Counted from the stretch's first letter, positions 1 to 57,402 are shown. The stretch: 64,000 bases of DNA from Gordionus sp. m RMFG-2023 (GCF_954871325.1 NC_088778.1:3195743-3259742), one strand, 5' to 3'. Program-made: numbers and translations. Notes: generated by a model from the letters alone, not told the origin.

Positions 1-3000
1 AAATGTCCTGGGATTTTTTTTTTCATCCCGGAAAAGGAAAAATGGAAGGATTAAATAAAGTTTAAATAGGAGAATTAAAATAAATAATATACTGAGCATC
101 TTTCAACTTAAATTTTTACTAAATTTGAGCAACATTTCTGGCTTCAGACCCATTTTCCTATATAAAATTAATCAAGGATCTTTAAGATAAAGCACACTTA
201 CCTTATCCAGTTTCAATGATAAGACTTAAAAATAAAAAAAAATACTTTTTTGAATAGAAATTTCAGCGCTAAATGTATTATCTCTTTGGGAGTTTAGCTT
301 AGAAAATCATTATATCACTTTTTTTTTTAAAATTAGATCAAATTAGTCCCATCCCATCTTACCCCGATCGTGTCCTCGTTTTAAACAATCAATTCCTTTT
401 TTTTTTCAAGGGGCTATGGGACATTTTACTTTTAAAATAAAGACCAAAGAAGAAAATTGACAAGAAAATTCTTGTGCCAAGAGATGGTAAAAATTTACTT
501 TCTTGTAGATCTTAAAATTATAGATTTTTTTCATGTTTTATTTCATAATATTTTTTTTTTCTTCAAAATCATATTTCTATCTTTATAATCATTTATTAAA
601 AATATTGTTTTAAAAAACAAAACAAAAAAATTCATTTCTGGTTTAAAAAAATTTTTTTTTAAAACGAAATAATATATTTCTGGGACGTGTCATGTCTGTA
701 GCATAACTAATCAAATATTTTTCGGTCTGTGTTACACGACATAAAAATGAGGAACAAGCAGTTATAAAAAAATAGATTTAAAATGTTATTTTCTGATTTT
801 TGAAGTATGACGGAAGAGGGGGGGGGGGCGGGAGGAGAGGAGGGAGAGGGATAAATGCTATACTTTTGATTTGACACGTGTATATCATCTTATTATATAT
901 TTTTTTTATATGAATATAGGTAATCCGATTTAAAATACAAATCGTATATTCACAAGATAATTTTTTGAACTCTAAGTGTCACATAAATGGTTGGGCGAGG
1001 GTAGGGAACACTATTCCTCCCCATGCCACTCAAAGTGTGTTGGGGTGTCGCCCCCAATTTTTTTTCTTCACTTCTATAGACGCTTGAGAAATAGATTAGC
1101 CAAGTTTTTAGCCGAAAAAACTATCGACTCTTTACTCAGAGACTTAGAAGTTCAAGTGAAGAAATGGCTCAACTTAGAGTAATACACCCGAAAAAAAACA
1201 GCTCTCGCTTAGAAGCTTTGCCGATATAACGTGATGTTGCCAATTTGACATTTTTTTTTCTCTTCTTCTTATTTAAACCAATAATTTCTTTTCCTGGATT
1301 AAAAAAAGCAAGAAATTGTATTAATCAAACTCTATGGTTTTAAATTTCAGAAACGGTGTTTCCTAAAGATCGGCTTAACTCACGCTTATAGCGCGATGTC
1401 ATTAACGTTTCCATGCCAAAAGTTTCTATATCATGCATACTAAAATCCGAACATACAAAACATATTTCATTTACATTTATACCCTTTATTACCAATTTTA
1501 CAACCTCATCCTCTGTACCTTCTTACCAATTAATTCTCTTCATCTTACACAAGTCATTTTCTATTTTATCATTAACTATGCTATCTCTCTTATTTGATTT
1601 TAAAAATAATAGGTCTCATAATTACCCCGATCATTATCTCCCTTACACAATTGTACGTTTCAAAGCGTAAATCTCGGAAAACCATTTGAATATTGAATTA
1701 AAACCACGGAGAATCTTTAGATTTTTCAAAATTTTTTATTAAATTTCGTTAATTATAAATGAAAAATTAATAAAATTAAATCTTATTTTGTTTTTACCCA
1801 CCTTTCATTGTAAATTTATTAATAAAGGAAATTCAAAGAGTGTAAACTTCTGAGTGGACAAAGAGAAAACTTGTTAGTAATTATTAATATTAACTTATTA
1901 TGTAAATAATTTGAAGATTTTTTATTAATTATATACTACGATATAACTTTTCATAGTATGATTGTAAGTATCAAATATTCAGTTGAAAACTATTTCGTTT
2001 ATTCGATATTCACGAGAAAAGTAACAAAAAGACAGATTGATTTATATGTTCTAAAAGTTTATTTACAATTATCAAAATTTGATAAGATTGTGACCGTTAG
2101 ATGGCGTTAAATGCTATGTAAATTATCGCTTCAAAAAACAAAATACTATTGATTGGTTTTGTATTTACGTTTGGAAAGCGTAAAAATTATAAATAAAAAA
2201 TATTGGTTTTTATGAATTTTCTCATTAAAACACCGAATTTTCCACCACAAAATTTACTAGAAACAATTTGCTGGCCTCTTATGCCTATATTTATTTATTT
2301 TTCTTCATTTTTATAGTCAATTCTATGTGTAAGTAAATTAAAAATATTTTTCAAAACAATCCACGACTTCAGATTTCTGGCAATTTTAATCAGTTCTTTG
2401 ACTACTCAGCTGTTTTAAGACCCGGTTAGGACCGGACTAAATTTTCGGAGACGACAGCCTTCTTGCTGGCGTCATATCAATCAAAAATTATTTTAAATTC
2501 TCATTTCTTAAAATCTAAGCGGTAAACATTATCCCAAATTAAATGGATCCCTTCAAATGACACTTCCGGAAAATCTGAAAGTCCAATATATTCCTGCCAA
2601 TTTTGATAGAGAAGGGCTTATTAGCCTTCATAGCTCTTAAGAAAATCCGTTTAAGTGTTTGACGCGCGATTTACATTTATTTCCGCTTTATTCAAAATCG
2701 AGCTATATATATTCTTACAAAGAAAAAAAACCCGAGGATGATAATTTTTTTAGGGCCGTAAACTAGGGGCCCGCTCACACTCATCATTCGCGGAATGCGA
2801 CGAAAATGAATTTAATTTTAAGGTTAATTTTAATCATACGCACACACTTTACCCACTTGAAAACCAGAGATTCCAACCGAACCCGACCCGCTATTTTTTT
2901 TACTTTAAACCGAACCCGACCGGAACCCGGGCTAAAATTTTGCCGGGTTAGCATCCCTGCTGAAAACATTATAATTTACACTAAATTGAATAGGAATGCC

Positions 3001-3053
3001 TTAATGGCATGACATATAAAAATAATTTAAGTCAAATATTTGTTTAAAAATAC

Positions 3054-3197
3054 CAGAGTTGTTAAAAGATACTTTTTAAATGGATCTAGATACAGATACA
3101 TAGTCTAAAATAATATATAGATACAGATATTTTAATAAAAATCCTCTGATCTAGATACAGATATCACATTTTTATATCTAGATACATAACAACTCTG
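3054..3197 (+). mobile_element. MITE-A copy 1
   Basis: It begins CAGAGTTGTTAAAAGATAC and ends ATAACAACTCTG. The 8-bp flanks are aaaaatac on both sides. The interior is built of TAGATACAGATA-type repeats. It lies in the first unit of the tandem duplication. Confidence 0.85.
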
Positions 3198-3310
3198 AAA
3201 AATACGAACCTCTATGTTTGTATTCCTCATAATGTAAATAATTTATTTAGGAATGCCTTAATGGCATGACATATAAAAATAATTTAAGTCAAATATTTGT
3301 TTAAAAATAC

Positions 3311-3457
3311 CAGAGTTGTTAAAAGATACTTTTTAAATGGATATAGATACAGATACATAGTATAAAATAATATATAGATACAGATATTTTAATAAAAAAT
3401 CCATCTAGATACAGATACAGATATCACATTTTTATATCTAGATACATAACAACTCTG
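3311..3457 (+). mobile_element. MITE-A copy 2
   Basis: Same ends and same 8-bp flank (aaaaatac) as copy 1, because the whole locus was duplicated in tandem. Confidence 0.85.
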
Positions 3458-3518
3458 AAAAATACGAACCTCTATGTTTGTATTCCTCATAATGTAAATA
3501 ATTTATTTCTTAAAACCG

Positions 3519-3735
3519 GGGATGTGGTAAACCTGAACCCGGGTTCAAGAATATAAAATTTCAAATAACAGAAATTTTGATAACGGGAATATAGTCGAAA
3601 CCGAATTCCTATGAGGGGTCCGAACCTGCCCCTGGTCCATTTTACCCAGGGTTTATTGAGTTGTCCTTATAATCCGTCTCTGTTTGTTCTGAGGTTTCAA
3701 AATGCCCAACCAAACCCGGGTTCTCACATCCCTCT
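3519..3735. mobile_element. MITE-G relative
   Basis: GGGGATGTGGTAAACCTGAA...CCCGGGTTC near the left is inverted as AACCCGGGTTCTCACATCCC at the right. No target duplication was confirmed. Confidence 0.6.
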
Positions 3736-4498
3736 GGATGTATTAACTTTCGAAAGAGCCATTTTTTGATTTATTATTATTACAATCGAAAAAGGAAATT
3801 GTATAAAATAAAAAGAATATTCGTTGATTATCGCAAAAATTGATGTTAAGTTTAAGTTATAAAGATTAAAAATAAGAAAAAAGAAATAAGAGAGACCTGT
3901 ACGGGTACCATTTGGCCCGACCCGATTTTTTACGGCCCGGCTCGGATCGGGTTTTATATTTTCGGGCCCGACCCGGCCCGGTTCGCCATCAGAGGCGATA
4001 CTCTCTTAAATTCGAATAAAATATATGATAATTTAAAAATTAAGGTAAAATTTCAATAATTATATCTTAGAGAGTTCACATTACAATGGAACCGTTGTTT
4101 ATGCCTTTAATATTCGACTTAATAATGAGACACCGCACAGTTATTTATTTTAAAAGAAGAATAAGAAGAAGAAAAAGAATCAAATTTTATTTTTATCATC
4201 AAAGACGGTTTTGACGGGAAAAAAATGACAAAAGTCGTAGAATATAATAGGTTTTATAATCATATCAAATCTAGAAAAATCAAAGAAATTCAAAAAAAAA
4301 GATTTTCTCGTATTATCTTCTTTGCCAAAAAAAAATTACAATAAACAATAATAAATAATAAACCTCATACCTTTATTTTTCATGATGTGTTACTGCTATA
4401 CATTATGTTATTTTATTATAAAGCAATGACAATCAAACTTTTTATTTTTAAGATATATACCGAAGAACAATGATAAAATAAGGTATTTAATAATCCGT

Positions 4499-4672
<174 letters not shown>

Positions 4673-4800
4673 GATTAATTCTCTGGAATCCTTCCTTTAG
4701 AGGAATTCTGAATTTCTCAATTTTTTTTTAAATAACTTCCTTTGGCGCTATTTTTTAAATTTGAAAAAAAAAAATTCTTAAATTTTACCGTAAAATATTT

Positions 4801-5233
4801 TTCAAAACTCCCGCCAGATTTAGACCGTGTATATTATACTATATATGTCGTAAGGAGAATTCGAATAAATCATTTACTAAAGGGCGATCTTTGGATTTTA
4901 AACATCTGATTTTACAGGAATTGTATTTCAGCATGTAATAGAGTCACCCAAATTGTAGATTTCAAACAATTTTGCCAGGAACTTTAGAACTACTTCTTTC
5001 TATTTATACTAATTTTTATATGGATTTGTCATATGAATTACAAAAAATACTAAAATGTCTATAGCTCAAATTTATAGGGTAAATACTCTACACATGCTAG
5101 AATTACGGTCCTGTATGATTTTTAAAACCCAAAAGTATCGCTCTTAGTAAATGATTTAAAAATTGAGAGATTCCGAATCCTCTTACGACATATATAGTAT
5201 ATATACGCGGGCTAAATCTGGCGGGAGTTTTGA
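4801..5233. mobile_element. Palindromic element with arms of about 90 bp
   Basis: TCAAAACTCCCGCCAGATTT near 4802 and its complement GGCGGGAGTTTTGA near 5219-5232, extending inwards through TATATGTCGTAAG / CTTACGACATATA and TAAATCATTTACTAA / TTAGTAAATGATTTA. It shares ATATGTCGTA and the interior CATGTAAT...AATTTATAGGGT with the element at 48089-48411. Confidence 0.75.
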
Positions 5234-6325
5234 AAATATTTTTTTTGAAGCTGATGATTGGGTAATTATATCGTTTTTAAATTTTTTTTTAAATACCCGA
5301 TAGAAAAATCTATGCCGAGTCGCTTCCGCGTCGCGTTGACATTTAGTACCCTATAAATATTAGGGATAAAATTGCCCGAAACTTGCGGTGCATATGCTGG
5401 AATTTTCCGGTTTTTAAAAATGGCGCTCAGTAAAATGAATTTAAAATTGGTAGGATTTCCTAATCCTCGCGGGGAAGATTCCAGAATAAATAGTAAAAAG
5501 ATTTAATTTTAAACGTATAAGAATGTTACATAAACTATTCGGAACGCGGAGTCGGTCGGCGTAGACTTTCGGGCAATGACATCCGAATAAAATTTTTCGG
5601 AGGGGGGGGCGGAAGTAAATTTTTTTTCATAAAAAGAAACCTTATTAGAATTGAAGGAAATAAATTTAGGATCAATCTCAAGTCCCTTGTATACTTTTCC
5701 ACATTTTTTTATCCCAGCTGTTTTAAGACCTGATTAGGACCGGACTAAAATTTCGGAGACGACACCCCTGCTGTGCTGGCCATAATCAAAAATTTATTTT
5801 AAATTTGCATTTCTTACTGAGTAGTATTTAACTGGATCGCTTCAAATGGCACTTCCGGCTAAATCTGAAAGTTCAACCCATTCCTACCATGAACATAAAT
5901 TTTCTCCTTTTCTTCTTTCATATGTTTTATTGAATGGTTCAATTTTTGAGACTAATTTTCTTTAAAAAAAGGTTAAATCAATATTTTAGCAAGGAAAAAA
6001 AAAATATTGCTTAGAGCCTCGAAATCTCGTTAAATAGATGTCCAAACATTTGTGATCATCTATGGGAAAAATATCTGGATAAAATATTGAGCTAAACCGT
6101 TTATAAAACTGTTTAGCAACACTCTAGTTGCTATTATATATATGATGTTAAAGATGTAATGGCTTGGATTGAACAAACAGGATAGTAGATACCCCGGATT
6201 TTTGTCGATGACCGGATAACATTTTCCCATTAATTAAAAATCGACCCGGGTCAAACCCGGCCCGGATTTTTAAGTCATATTGTTTTTCAGGCCCGGTTTA
6301 CCCTTAGTTAGGTCTCCGAGGAACT

Positions 6326-6499
6326 CTTTCTCTTTCTCTTCTCTTCTCTTTCTTCTTCTCTTCTCTTCTCTTCTCTTCTCTCTCTCTTCTCTTCTCTTCT
6401 CTCTCTTCTCTTCTCTTCTCTTTCTCTTCTCTTCTCTTCTCTTCTCTTCTCTTCTCTCTTCTCTTCTCTTCTCTTTCTCTTCTCTTCTCTCTCTTCTCT
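6326..6499 (+). repeat. (TCTTC)n pentanucleotide tract
   Basis: About 170 bp of TCTTC/TCTCT pyrimidine repeats, interrupted. It lies some 440 bp upstream of the first recognised exon. Confidence 0.95.
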
Positions 6500-6983
6500 G
6501 TAGATGAATGAATTACCTAAGCATATTAGGAAGACTTAATTATGAAAAATTGTACATACTTTTTTTAATTAATAGAGTAAAAAACATATATATTATAATA
6601 TAAAATTATATATATATTAGAAAATTTAACCTCGCCTATTTTTTATCATTAAACAAAAATATAGGAAAAAAGTTATAATATATAACAAGTCTCATAATAA
6701 ATTAAACGTTTTTCTTCATCATCATCTTACATTATTTTATGGTGTTAGAAAAATTTAATTTTTTTTCCAAAAGTTTCAAATTTTTGTTAATTGAAATATA
6801 TATATTTTTTCAAATTATTTATTTTTTTGGTGAATCATTTTTCATTCCACTATAAAAAAAAAGTTTTTTTTTAATTAATTATGTCATTTGTCTTTCTTAA
6901 TTGTGTAATGACATGATTTTTATTTATAATAATGATAGGACGTGAATTATGAGTTTGACTTTAAATCGATACGAGGCGGGAAA

Positions 6984-50423
<43,440 letters not shown>

Positions 50424-50513
50424 TTGAAATTTATATTATTATTTTTTTTTATAAACAATTAGAGAAATTATTTATATTCGTAATTGATTTTTTTTTTTGA
50501 AAATAATGTAGAA

Positions 50514-50573
50514 AATAAATCAAAAAATATATTTTATAATTATATAGTTATTATTAAGAAAGTACAAAATAAA
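50514..50573 (+). promoter_or_regulatory. Candidate polyadenylation signals of the USP-like gene
   Basis: AATAAA occurs at 50514-50519 and again at 50568-50573, 91 and 145 nt after the stop codon. The hexamer is common by chance in such AT-rich DNA, so only the location right after the terminal exon supports it. Confidence 0.4.
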
Positions 50574-51124
50574 GAAATTTATATATATATATATATGTCG
50601 TATTGGGATATGGAATCATGTGTAAATATATAATTACTTTTTCTTCTCTTTTTTGCGGCTGGCACCATATAATTAAAGGCCAAAATAAGGGATTTAATAA
50701 GAGAATTTAAAATAGTATAAAATTAAAGGCATATAATAAATGAAATGGGATGAGGTTAAGACTTTTTTGTTTTTAAAAAATATATTTATAAAAAATCCGA
50801 AATATTGCAACAATTATTCAATGCAATATGGCATTTCGTTGAACATTTAAGCAGGGACCCTAACCGTTATTTATAACGGTTCAGTTTGGTTACGGTACAG
50901 TATATAAAAAATTGTAATGGTTACGTTTTGATTACCGTTCTTGAGAAGAAATTTATATAAAGGTTACATTTCGGTTCAACTTTAGAAATTTTTTTTTTTT
51001 ATTGAAGCAACACCATCTTCTAATTTATTTTTATTGTAAGCATCTATGAATTATATATATAAAAAAAATATATAAGATTCAAAATAATTCATTTTTAAAT
51101 ATATTATTATTTGAACTTATAAGT

Positions 51125-51242
51125 TATATATTTTCAAGTATGTTCGTTGTGACCATAACACAAAAAGCCCTTTCTACAGAAACTTGCGTTGTGGGAACCG
51201 ACAGTATTATAAGAGCACGTTCATATAATTCTGGATATTCAA
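51125..51242 (-). pseudogene. hATC fragment 1
   Basis: The minus-strand frame reads EYPELYERALIILSVPTTQV then SVERAFCVMVTTNILENI and stops. VPTTQVSVERAF is the hAT C-terminal signature (P-x-x-x-x-S-x-E-R-x-F). No upstream transposase portion can be followed. Confidence 0.7.
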
Positions 51243-51691
51243 ATTATTTCCATTTCTAAAATATAAAAACTGAACCTGTTTACCCGTTTTTATAAAGGTT
51301 CTTTTTACTCCTTCAAAAAATAATTATATCCGATCGGTTACGGTTAGGGTTCAGATATTTATAAAATTTTAAAAAATATATATTTAAGGGGATTCGGAAT
51401 CTTTATTTTTAAAAATACAATTAAATTACATTTTTTTGCCGCCTGACTGGCACCAGAAAATTTTATTTTTTAGAGATATTTAATATTGTATTACTTTTAT
51501 GCTTTAAAATCATTAAATACTCACGGTGTTTTTAAATTTTTCAAAACTTTTAATGCTATAATTTTTTACACTTTTTTGGAATTTATTCTATTTATTTCTT
51601 TAATTCCATAATCCGTCCGTAATAACAAAAAATAAATACATATTATAAATCCAAATTTTTTACTTAGAAAAAGAAGAATGTCTATTTTTTT

Positions 51692-51800
51692 TTATTTCAA
51701 TTGTGTACGCCTTTCCTCTAATAGGCGATTGGCTACGGAAAATAACCTTTCACTAGAAGCCGAATTTGCCAGGGCTGACAAAATTTTATTCTCTAATTTT
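51692..51800 (-). pseudogene. hATC fragment 2
   Basis: The minus-strand frame reads ILSALANSASSERLFSVANR then LLEERRTQLK and stops at 51692-51694. ANSASSERLFSVAN is a textbook hATC core. It differs clearly from fragment 1, so two distinct hAT lineages are represented. Confidence 0.75.
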
Positions 51801-54800
51801 CTCAAAAAAAGGAAATAAATTTTCCTGCTTCCAAAACTTCAAAATATCGCCATTGTTATTTGTTTTAATTTTTAAAATTTTATTTTGATAATATTGATAT
51901 TGGTATAATTTTTAAAAAAATGATAAAACACTAAAATATTAAAACTATACAAAAATATGTAAAAATATATAAAATTACTAAACAAAAATATATGTTGGTT
52001 CTTAGCCTATTTTTTTAAAAACATTTTGATAATCTCAACTTAAAATTTGTTCGTTGTTATAAATAATTTAGTTTTAACAATCTCTAAATGAGTCTGACCT
52101 TATTTGGCTCAACCTAAAGATACATAGTATTTTTCCTTATTCATAATTGATTTTTAAAAACGGCTAACTCAATATTACATTCAGAAAAATAAACCATTAT
52201 AATTTTTTATATACTGAATCGTAACCAAACTGAACCGTTATAAATGTTCGGGTCCCTGATGTTCAATGAAATGCCATATTGCATTGAATAATTGTTGCAA
52301 TAATTTGGATTTTTTATAAATATTTTTTTAAAACAAAAAAGTCTTAACCTCATCCCTTTTCATTCATTATATGCCTTAATTTTATACTATTTACTTTTTT
52401 TAGGTTCTCTTTTTAAATCCCTTATTTTGGTCTTTTAATTATATTTTTTTAAATATTTTTTAAAAAAACCCTAATAAAACGGGATTCAAGATCTTGAATC
52501 CCCACGTTGGGATTCCGAATCCCACATGATTCCATATCCCAATACGACACATATATATATATATATATATAAATAAATGAATTTCTTGACAGGGAGTGAT
52601 AAGATGGATTGGCAGAATTATACTATGAAATCCACTGTTAGGGTGAATTCGCGGGAAATTATACAAAAACAGAGCATATTTTTACAAACTTTGCCGCCAA
52701 ATCGTTGATAACTGTGAATACAGGGGTTGGAGGGAAAAGAAATTACAAATAGGGGGTAGGTAAGAGGGGGGAGGAGGGATAGAAAAATTATTTAAAAATG
52801 ATTTTTTATAAATATAATAATATTACGTTATAATTATATAATAGGTGAAAAGGTTTATTTTGGGTAAGATTTATGGGTTGTGAGCCATATTTACGATTGG
52901 TTATCTTTTTATTTATTTATTTGTCATATGATTGGTTAGATTTATTTATCTGTCATATGATTGGTTAGATTATTTATTTTTTTTGTTGAATTTTATTTTT
53001 ATTTATAGTTATAACCAATTGGCTCTTAATTTTTACACATTTTTTTTTTTAAATTTAAATAGCGAGAATTAAATGTTTAAAATATTTATTTGAAAATCAT
53101 ATATTTTTTGTGGGCCCGGGTTAATAGAAGCATAAATACCCAATCCATAGAGCATCCATCTTTGGCGCGACCTTGAAATATAATATGTTAAATCTGGGAA
53201 GTTCCCAATTTATGGAATATCGCATACAGCAAACATATGTTTATTTAAAGAAGAGAGAAAATATAAACCTATTGAGAATATCTTTAAAAATGTTTTAAAA
53301 GATATTATATTATTCAAGCATTTCCTATTATAAATGTATAAAATATATATATTTAGTTACATATATTTTTATTACTTTAAATAAAAAGTCAAGTATTTTT
53401 CATGTGGACTCAGCAGATAATATGTAATTAGAAAAAAAGCTTATAAGTAAAGATACAAGTGATCATTGAGAAAGAATCAAATGTTCTCTCTAAAAAAAAA
53501 TAATTAATGAATGTAAGTCTTCACAATTTCTTTTTCGCAGGTTTCTCTTCGTTTTCCTCTTTTACTAATCGTCACCTCATATATAACCATGTACGTGTCT
53601 TTATTTAAATTTTAACTTGCGTCCGTCTCTCATTTTTATTTATCTTTTTACCAAAAAAATAGCTAAATAAATTTATACAATAAAAATATCGTTTACAAAC
53701 AAATAAAAAATTAACGACCAATGGTTTTCAATGATAAATAATATTGAAAATAAAATTCCACCAATCATATGGCAGATAAATAAATAAAAAATAACCAATG
53801 GTAATCGGGGCTCACAAACCATAATCTCACCGTATTTTGTTTGTCAACACAGAAATGGATAACGAATGATTAAATTAAACATATTTATGAGTTTTCACAA
53901 AAATTGAAAAATTGTAGTTTAACTATTTCCTAGTTAGCTTACCATTTTGGGATGGATAGCTTCTTCCATGTTGGTATTCTATTCGAAGGGGTAATCGGAA
54001 GATTACACCCCGAGGAAAAATCTTACAAATAATATATTAGGGGAATTATCTTGAGTGATTTCTTTGTAGACTCTACCTAATAGTTTTTTATACTACTAAA
54101 TTTATCTTTCTTTGTTATTCCAGCTACCACTCTCAGCCTTCTCTCATAATTCCTTAGTTGATCATATTTCTGAGCTATACAGTATATGTTTGGCCTATTG
54201 AATTATTATAATTTGAAAAGTAATAAATATGTGGATTTTATCGCATCGTGTCCTCCCCCAAGAGAATTTAGAGTCTGGGAATATATCACCCTCCTCTCAG
54301 CAAAAATCCTTAACACCTTTTTGGAATATTAAAATTGATTTCGACAAATCAATGTATTAGGAGATTATGATTCCATTTCGTATTTCTAATTATATACCGG
54401 TTTTGATCTAGCTATGTGTTTTAAAAGTAAAGCAAAATTAATCGTGTTATAGTTACGCGTCAAGTCGAGTAGATATTATAAAACCTGAAATTTGATTATT
54501 TATGATTTTAAAACAAAATTTTATTTTATAACATCTTAAATATGCTGGTCTGCTAAAGATAGTTTTAATTAAGAAATCAATTTTCAACGTATAATTCAAA
54601 ATTTTTTGGAATATATTAATCAGTTAATAAATCGTGAATATTAAATAAATAAAAAAGTTTGCATGATGGACAAGATAAGATATTTTCGTTCTAGGCATCT
54701 ACTGATGGCAAACGGGAGAGAGAGAGCCTTATGGGTAGGAGGATCAAGAGCTCAGTAGCGTTCTTTTCTACCTTTGTAATATTTACAGTAAGGAGAATTT

Positions 54801-57208
54801 TGTCAATTACTGCCTATCTGTGAACTGTAGATGTATGGGACGAGGTTTATGTGATCGTTTGAACAACGTCCTATTGACTTTGAGTGCTAGATGTTTACAA
54901 GTATAGACTTGAGATGACATTATGCCATTCATATAAGTCATTATTGTTAATGAAGAGTAAATTGGTTAGTTCCTGTATGATTCCGAATCTCTTTGTAGGT
55001 CGTTATTTGGGCGAGGTGTGTCTATGAGAATGTTAAGATAATAGATTGTCAGGGCTACCTAATGTTAGTTAAATTATCAGCAACTAAAGCTCTGGCTATA
55101 TAAAATGAATTCAATCACAAGTCTCAACTAAGCATGAACTAAAAGAGGTCCTGATTTTTAGTTTTATATATACAAATATTTATATTCTTCTTTAACCTCT
55201 AGTTTGATGAAGCTGCAAATGCAAAGCTGCAGGTATAAATTATTCATATTAAAAGTAGCAAATAATAAAATATTAAGAAATGTTAACATATCGAAATATC
55301 TATTAGTTTTTTTTTCTAAAAAATTTTGGAAACAGCTGAAACTTCTAAAGAATGAAGCCCACCTATATTATGACACCTTTCCAAAAAACCGAACCCGAAA
55401 TTCTTCAATGATTTTAAAGCTATCTCACTGACATCAGTTGGATATAACGTATTGCTCGTTAAAATCATTTATTGCAATATATATAGTAAAATATTTACGG
55501 CATTACCTCAGGTTTACAAAGTGCAGCAGAGGGAATTAATAAAACTATGCTCATTACATTGATTTCAGGGAAAAACCTGATAAACTTTAACTAAGATATA
55601 TAAACTTATAATTAACCCTACCAACCCCATACCGAATTAAAATACTTAATTAAACTGGGTATGGGCTATTTACAACTATATTTTCATTGCCCATAAGTGT
55701 TTAAGTTTACAGCCAGTCTCTATGTGAGCATGGGCAACCGCTGCCTGCCCAAGAAGATTTAACCTCTTATTCTATTTTTCCCCAGTTTTTGATTTGCATA
55801 AGAAGGGTCTTCACGACATGATTATCACTGGATGCAAACCCCCTCAAAATAAATTTTCGCCGGCAATAATATCCTCATTATTAATTAACAAACTTATTAA
55901 TTATAATAGTACTCCTTAGACTAAAAGAGCCATTTTCTGGAACATAAATTCAACCTTTTTAAAATGTCTATGATTGTTTGCAATATATAAGATTTGGTCG
56001 ATTATTATAGAATTGTCATTTCTATCATAAATAAGGTCTATATAAATGTATTAATTTTTACGGCAATATATTTTGCCCCTATTTCGTCTAAAAATTTAAT
56101 GGATAACACCCCCCCCCCCCCCCTGCTCACTCATGTAGACGCTGGACGTGAGAAGAATTAAGAGTACCTCTGTTGCCTTTAAAAGCGTTTAAAGAATGAC
56201 GAATGGGGAGATTAACTAAAAAGCATCAATCATATTAAATCATTTATTAAAATTGTATTAACCCTACTACATATCTGGTGATCTCTTTAACCCTAAAATT
56301 CTTTCAAAAATAATTTGGATAAAAATTTTTAAAATTTTTTAAAAAATAAATTATACCACCTTGCTAAATTAAAATATTATCTATTTTAATTATTCCACAA
56401 TTATTTATTATTAAAAACATATCCAATAATTTAAAATTTTAATTACTTTTTTGTCTATAATATTATAAGAAAATAAAATCAGAACTATATCAATAGAGTA
56501 TATTATATATTTGCAGTCGACATTTGCATAAGCCAATAAAAAAAAATTTTAATTAATCAATAACTTGTCAAAAATTTTCAAAAAACCTTGCCAATTTATT
56601 ATAAATATTACTGACCAAGTCAATTTAAAACTTGAAAAATTAATTATCAACTCCCCCAAAAATTTATAATACGTACCAAATAATATTCTTACCACCCATT
56701 TAAATTAAATGCTATCCAATCCCTTATACATTTCATTATTATTCATAAATTCAAAACACTTCTCCATTAGGTGTCTAGATTTTGCTGTAACTATACTCTG
56801 TATTAATTACTATAATATATAAATGTTATATGTTAAATTAAGAATATTTGTAAATCATTCACATTTATGACAACTGCTCTTTGATTTAAAAAAGGAATAA
56901 TGTTCATAGATTCATGGCAATTTCTAATAAATATTACATCAAACTTAGTCAGAAGTTATTGTTGGCATCAGTTTCCTCATTTACTGCTAGTAGTATTAAC
57001 AGTCCCAGCAGAATAGTTTGATGGCATATGCGTAAGCTTCGTAGGCATGTGAAATATATAAAGAGGTTGCGAAGTTTGCTAAAATATTTGGAATAGTCAA
57101 GTATCCACAGACTAATCAGGAGGAATATAATGGGAAGTACGATGATAAAATTTACTAGTTATATAATGACTCCTTCGAGAATTTAGCCTAGCCAAAGTAT
57201 CGACCTTG

Positions 57209-57402
57209 GAATTTGAAATACTACTTTGAAGGCTAGAAATGTTGTTAAAACGATAGCCAAAATGTTTTACTTTTAGCATTTGAAGTTGAAGTACCGTTTT
57301 GAAGGCTAGAAATTTTTTTATCGATAGCAAGAGTTGACCTTTAGCATTTGAAGATAAGGTACTATTTTGAAGGCTAGATGTTATCGCCAAATTCCGAAAT
57401 CC
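57209..57402 (+). repeat. Three imperfect repeats of about 69 bp
   Basis: Units start near 57209, 57279 and 57347. Each contains TTTTGAAGGCTAGA followed by a CGATAGC-like or ATCGCC block; units 2 and 3 also start TAGCATTTGAAG. The minus strand is open across the array (57112-57489) but gives no known protein. Confidence 0.75.

Larger units (their letters stand above)
2992..3508. repeat. Tandem duplication, two units of about 257-260 bp
   Basis: The unit starting aggaatgccttaatggcatg (2992) recurs at 3249 and runs to the shared end aatgtaaataatttattt. Each unit contains a MITE-A copy flanked by the duplication aaaaatac. The copies differ at a few bases, for example in the interior of the MITE. 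Confidence 0.9.
50852..52258 (-). mobile_element. hAT-like insert with remnants of two hATC domains
   Basis: The ends CAGGGACCCTAACCG and GTTCGGGTCCCTG are imperfect inverted repeats, with ACGGTTCAGTTTGGTTACG just inside, repeated inversely at the right. The minus strand contains two separate hATC-like peptides (51125-51242 and 51692-51800), which suggests two related insertions, one inside the other; a degenerate internal terminus near 51335-51355 (cggttacggttagggttcag) fits that. No full transposase remains. Confidence 0.65.
50578..52572. mobile_element. Nested complex: palindromic TIR element split by hAT-like DNA
   Basis: The outer ends are inverted: atatgtcgtattgggat at about 50593-50611 and its complement at about 52537-52556, both followed inward by ATGGAATCATGTG or its complement. 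The next 220 bp on each side (50640-50850 and 52259-52440) are also inverted copies of each other, including gcaatatggcatttc. Between them lies a CAGGGACCC...GGGTCCCTG hAT-like insert. It begins about 155 nt after the stop of the USP-like gene. No clean 8-bp duplication was found at the inner junctions. Confidence 0.7.

Noticed and set aside
2784-3012. Open frames on both strands containing NRTRPEPG-like sequence
   Set aside because: They translate a GC-rich repeat (CGAACCCGACC) seen in many places in the window.
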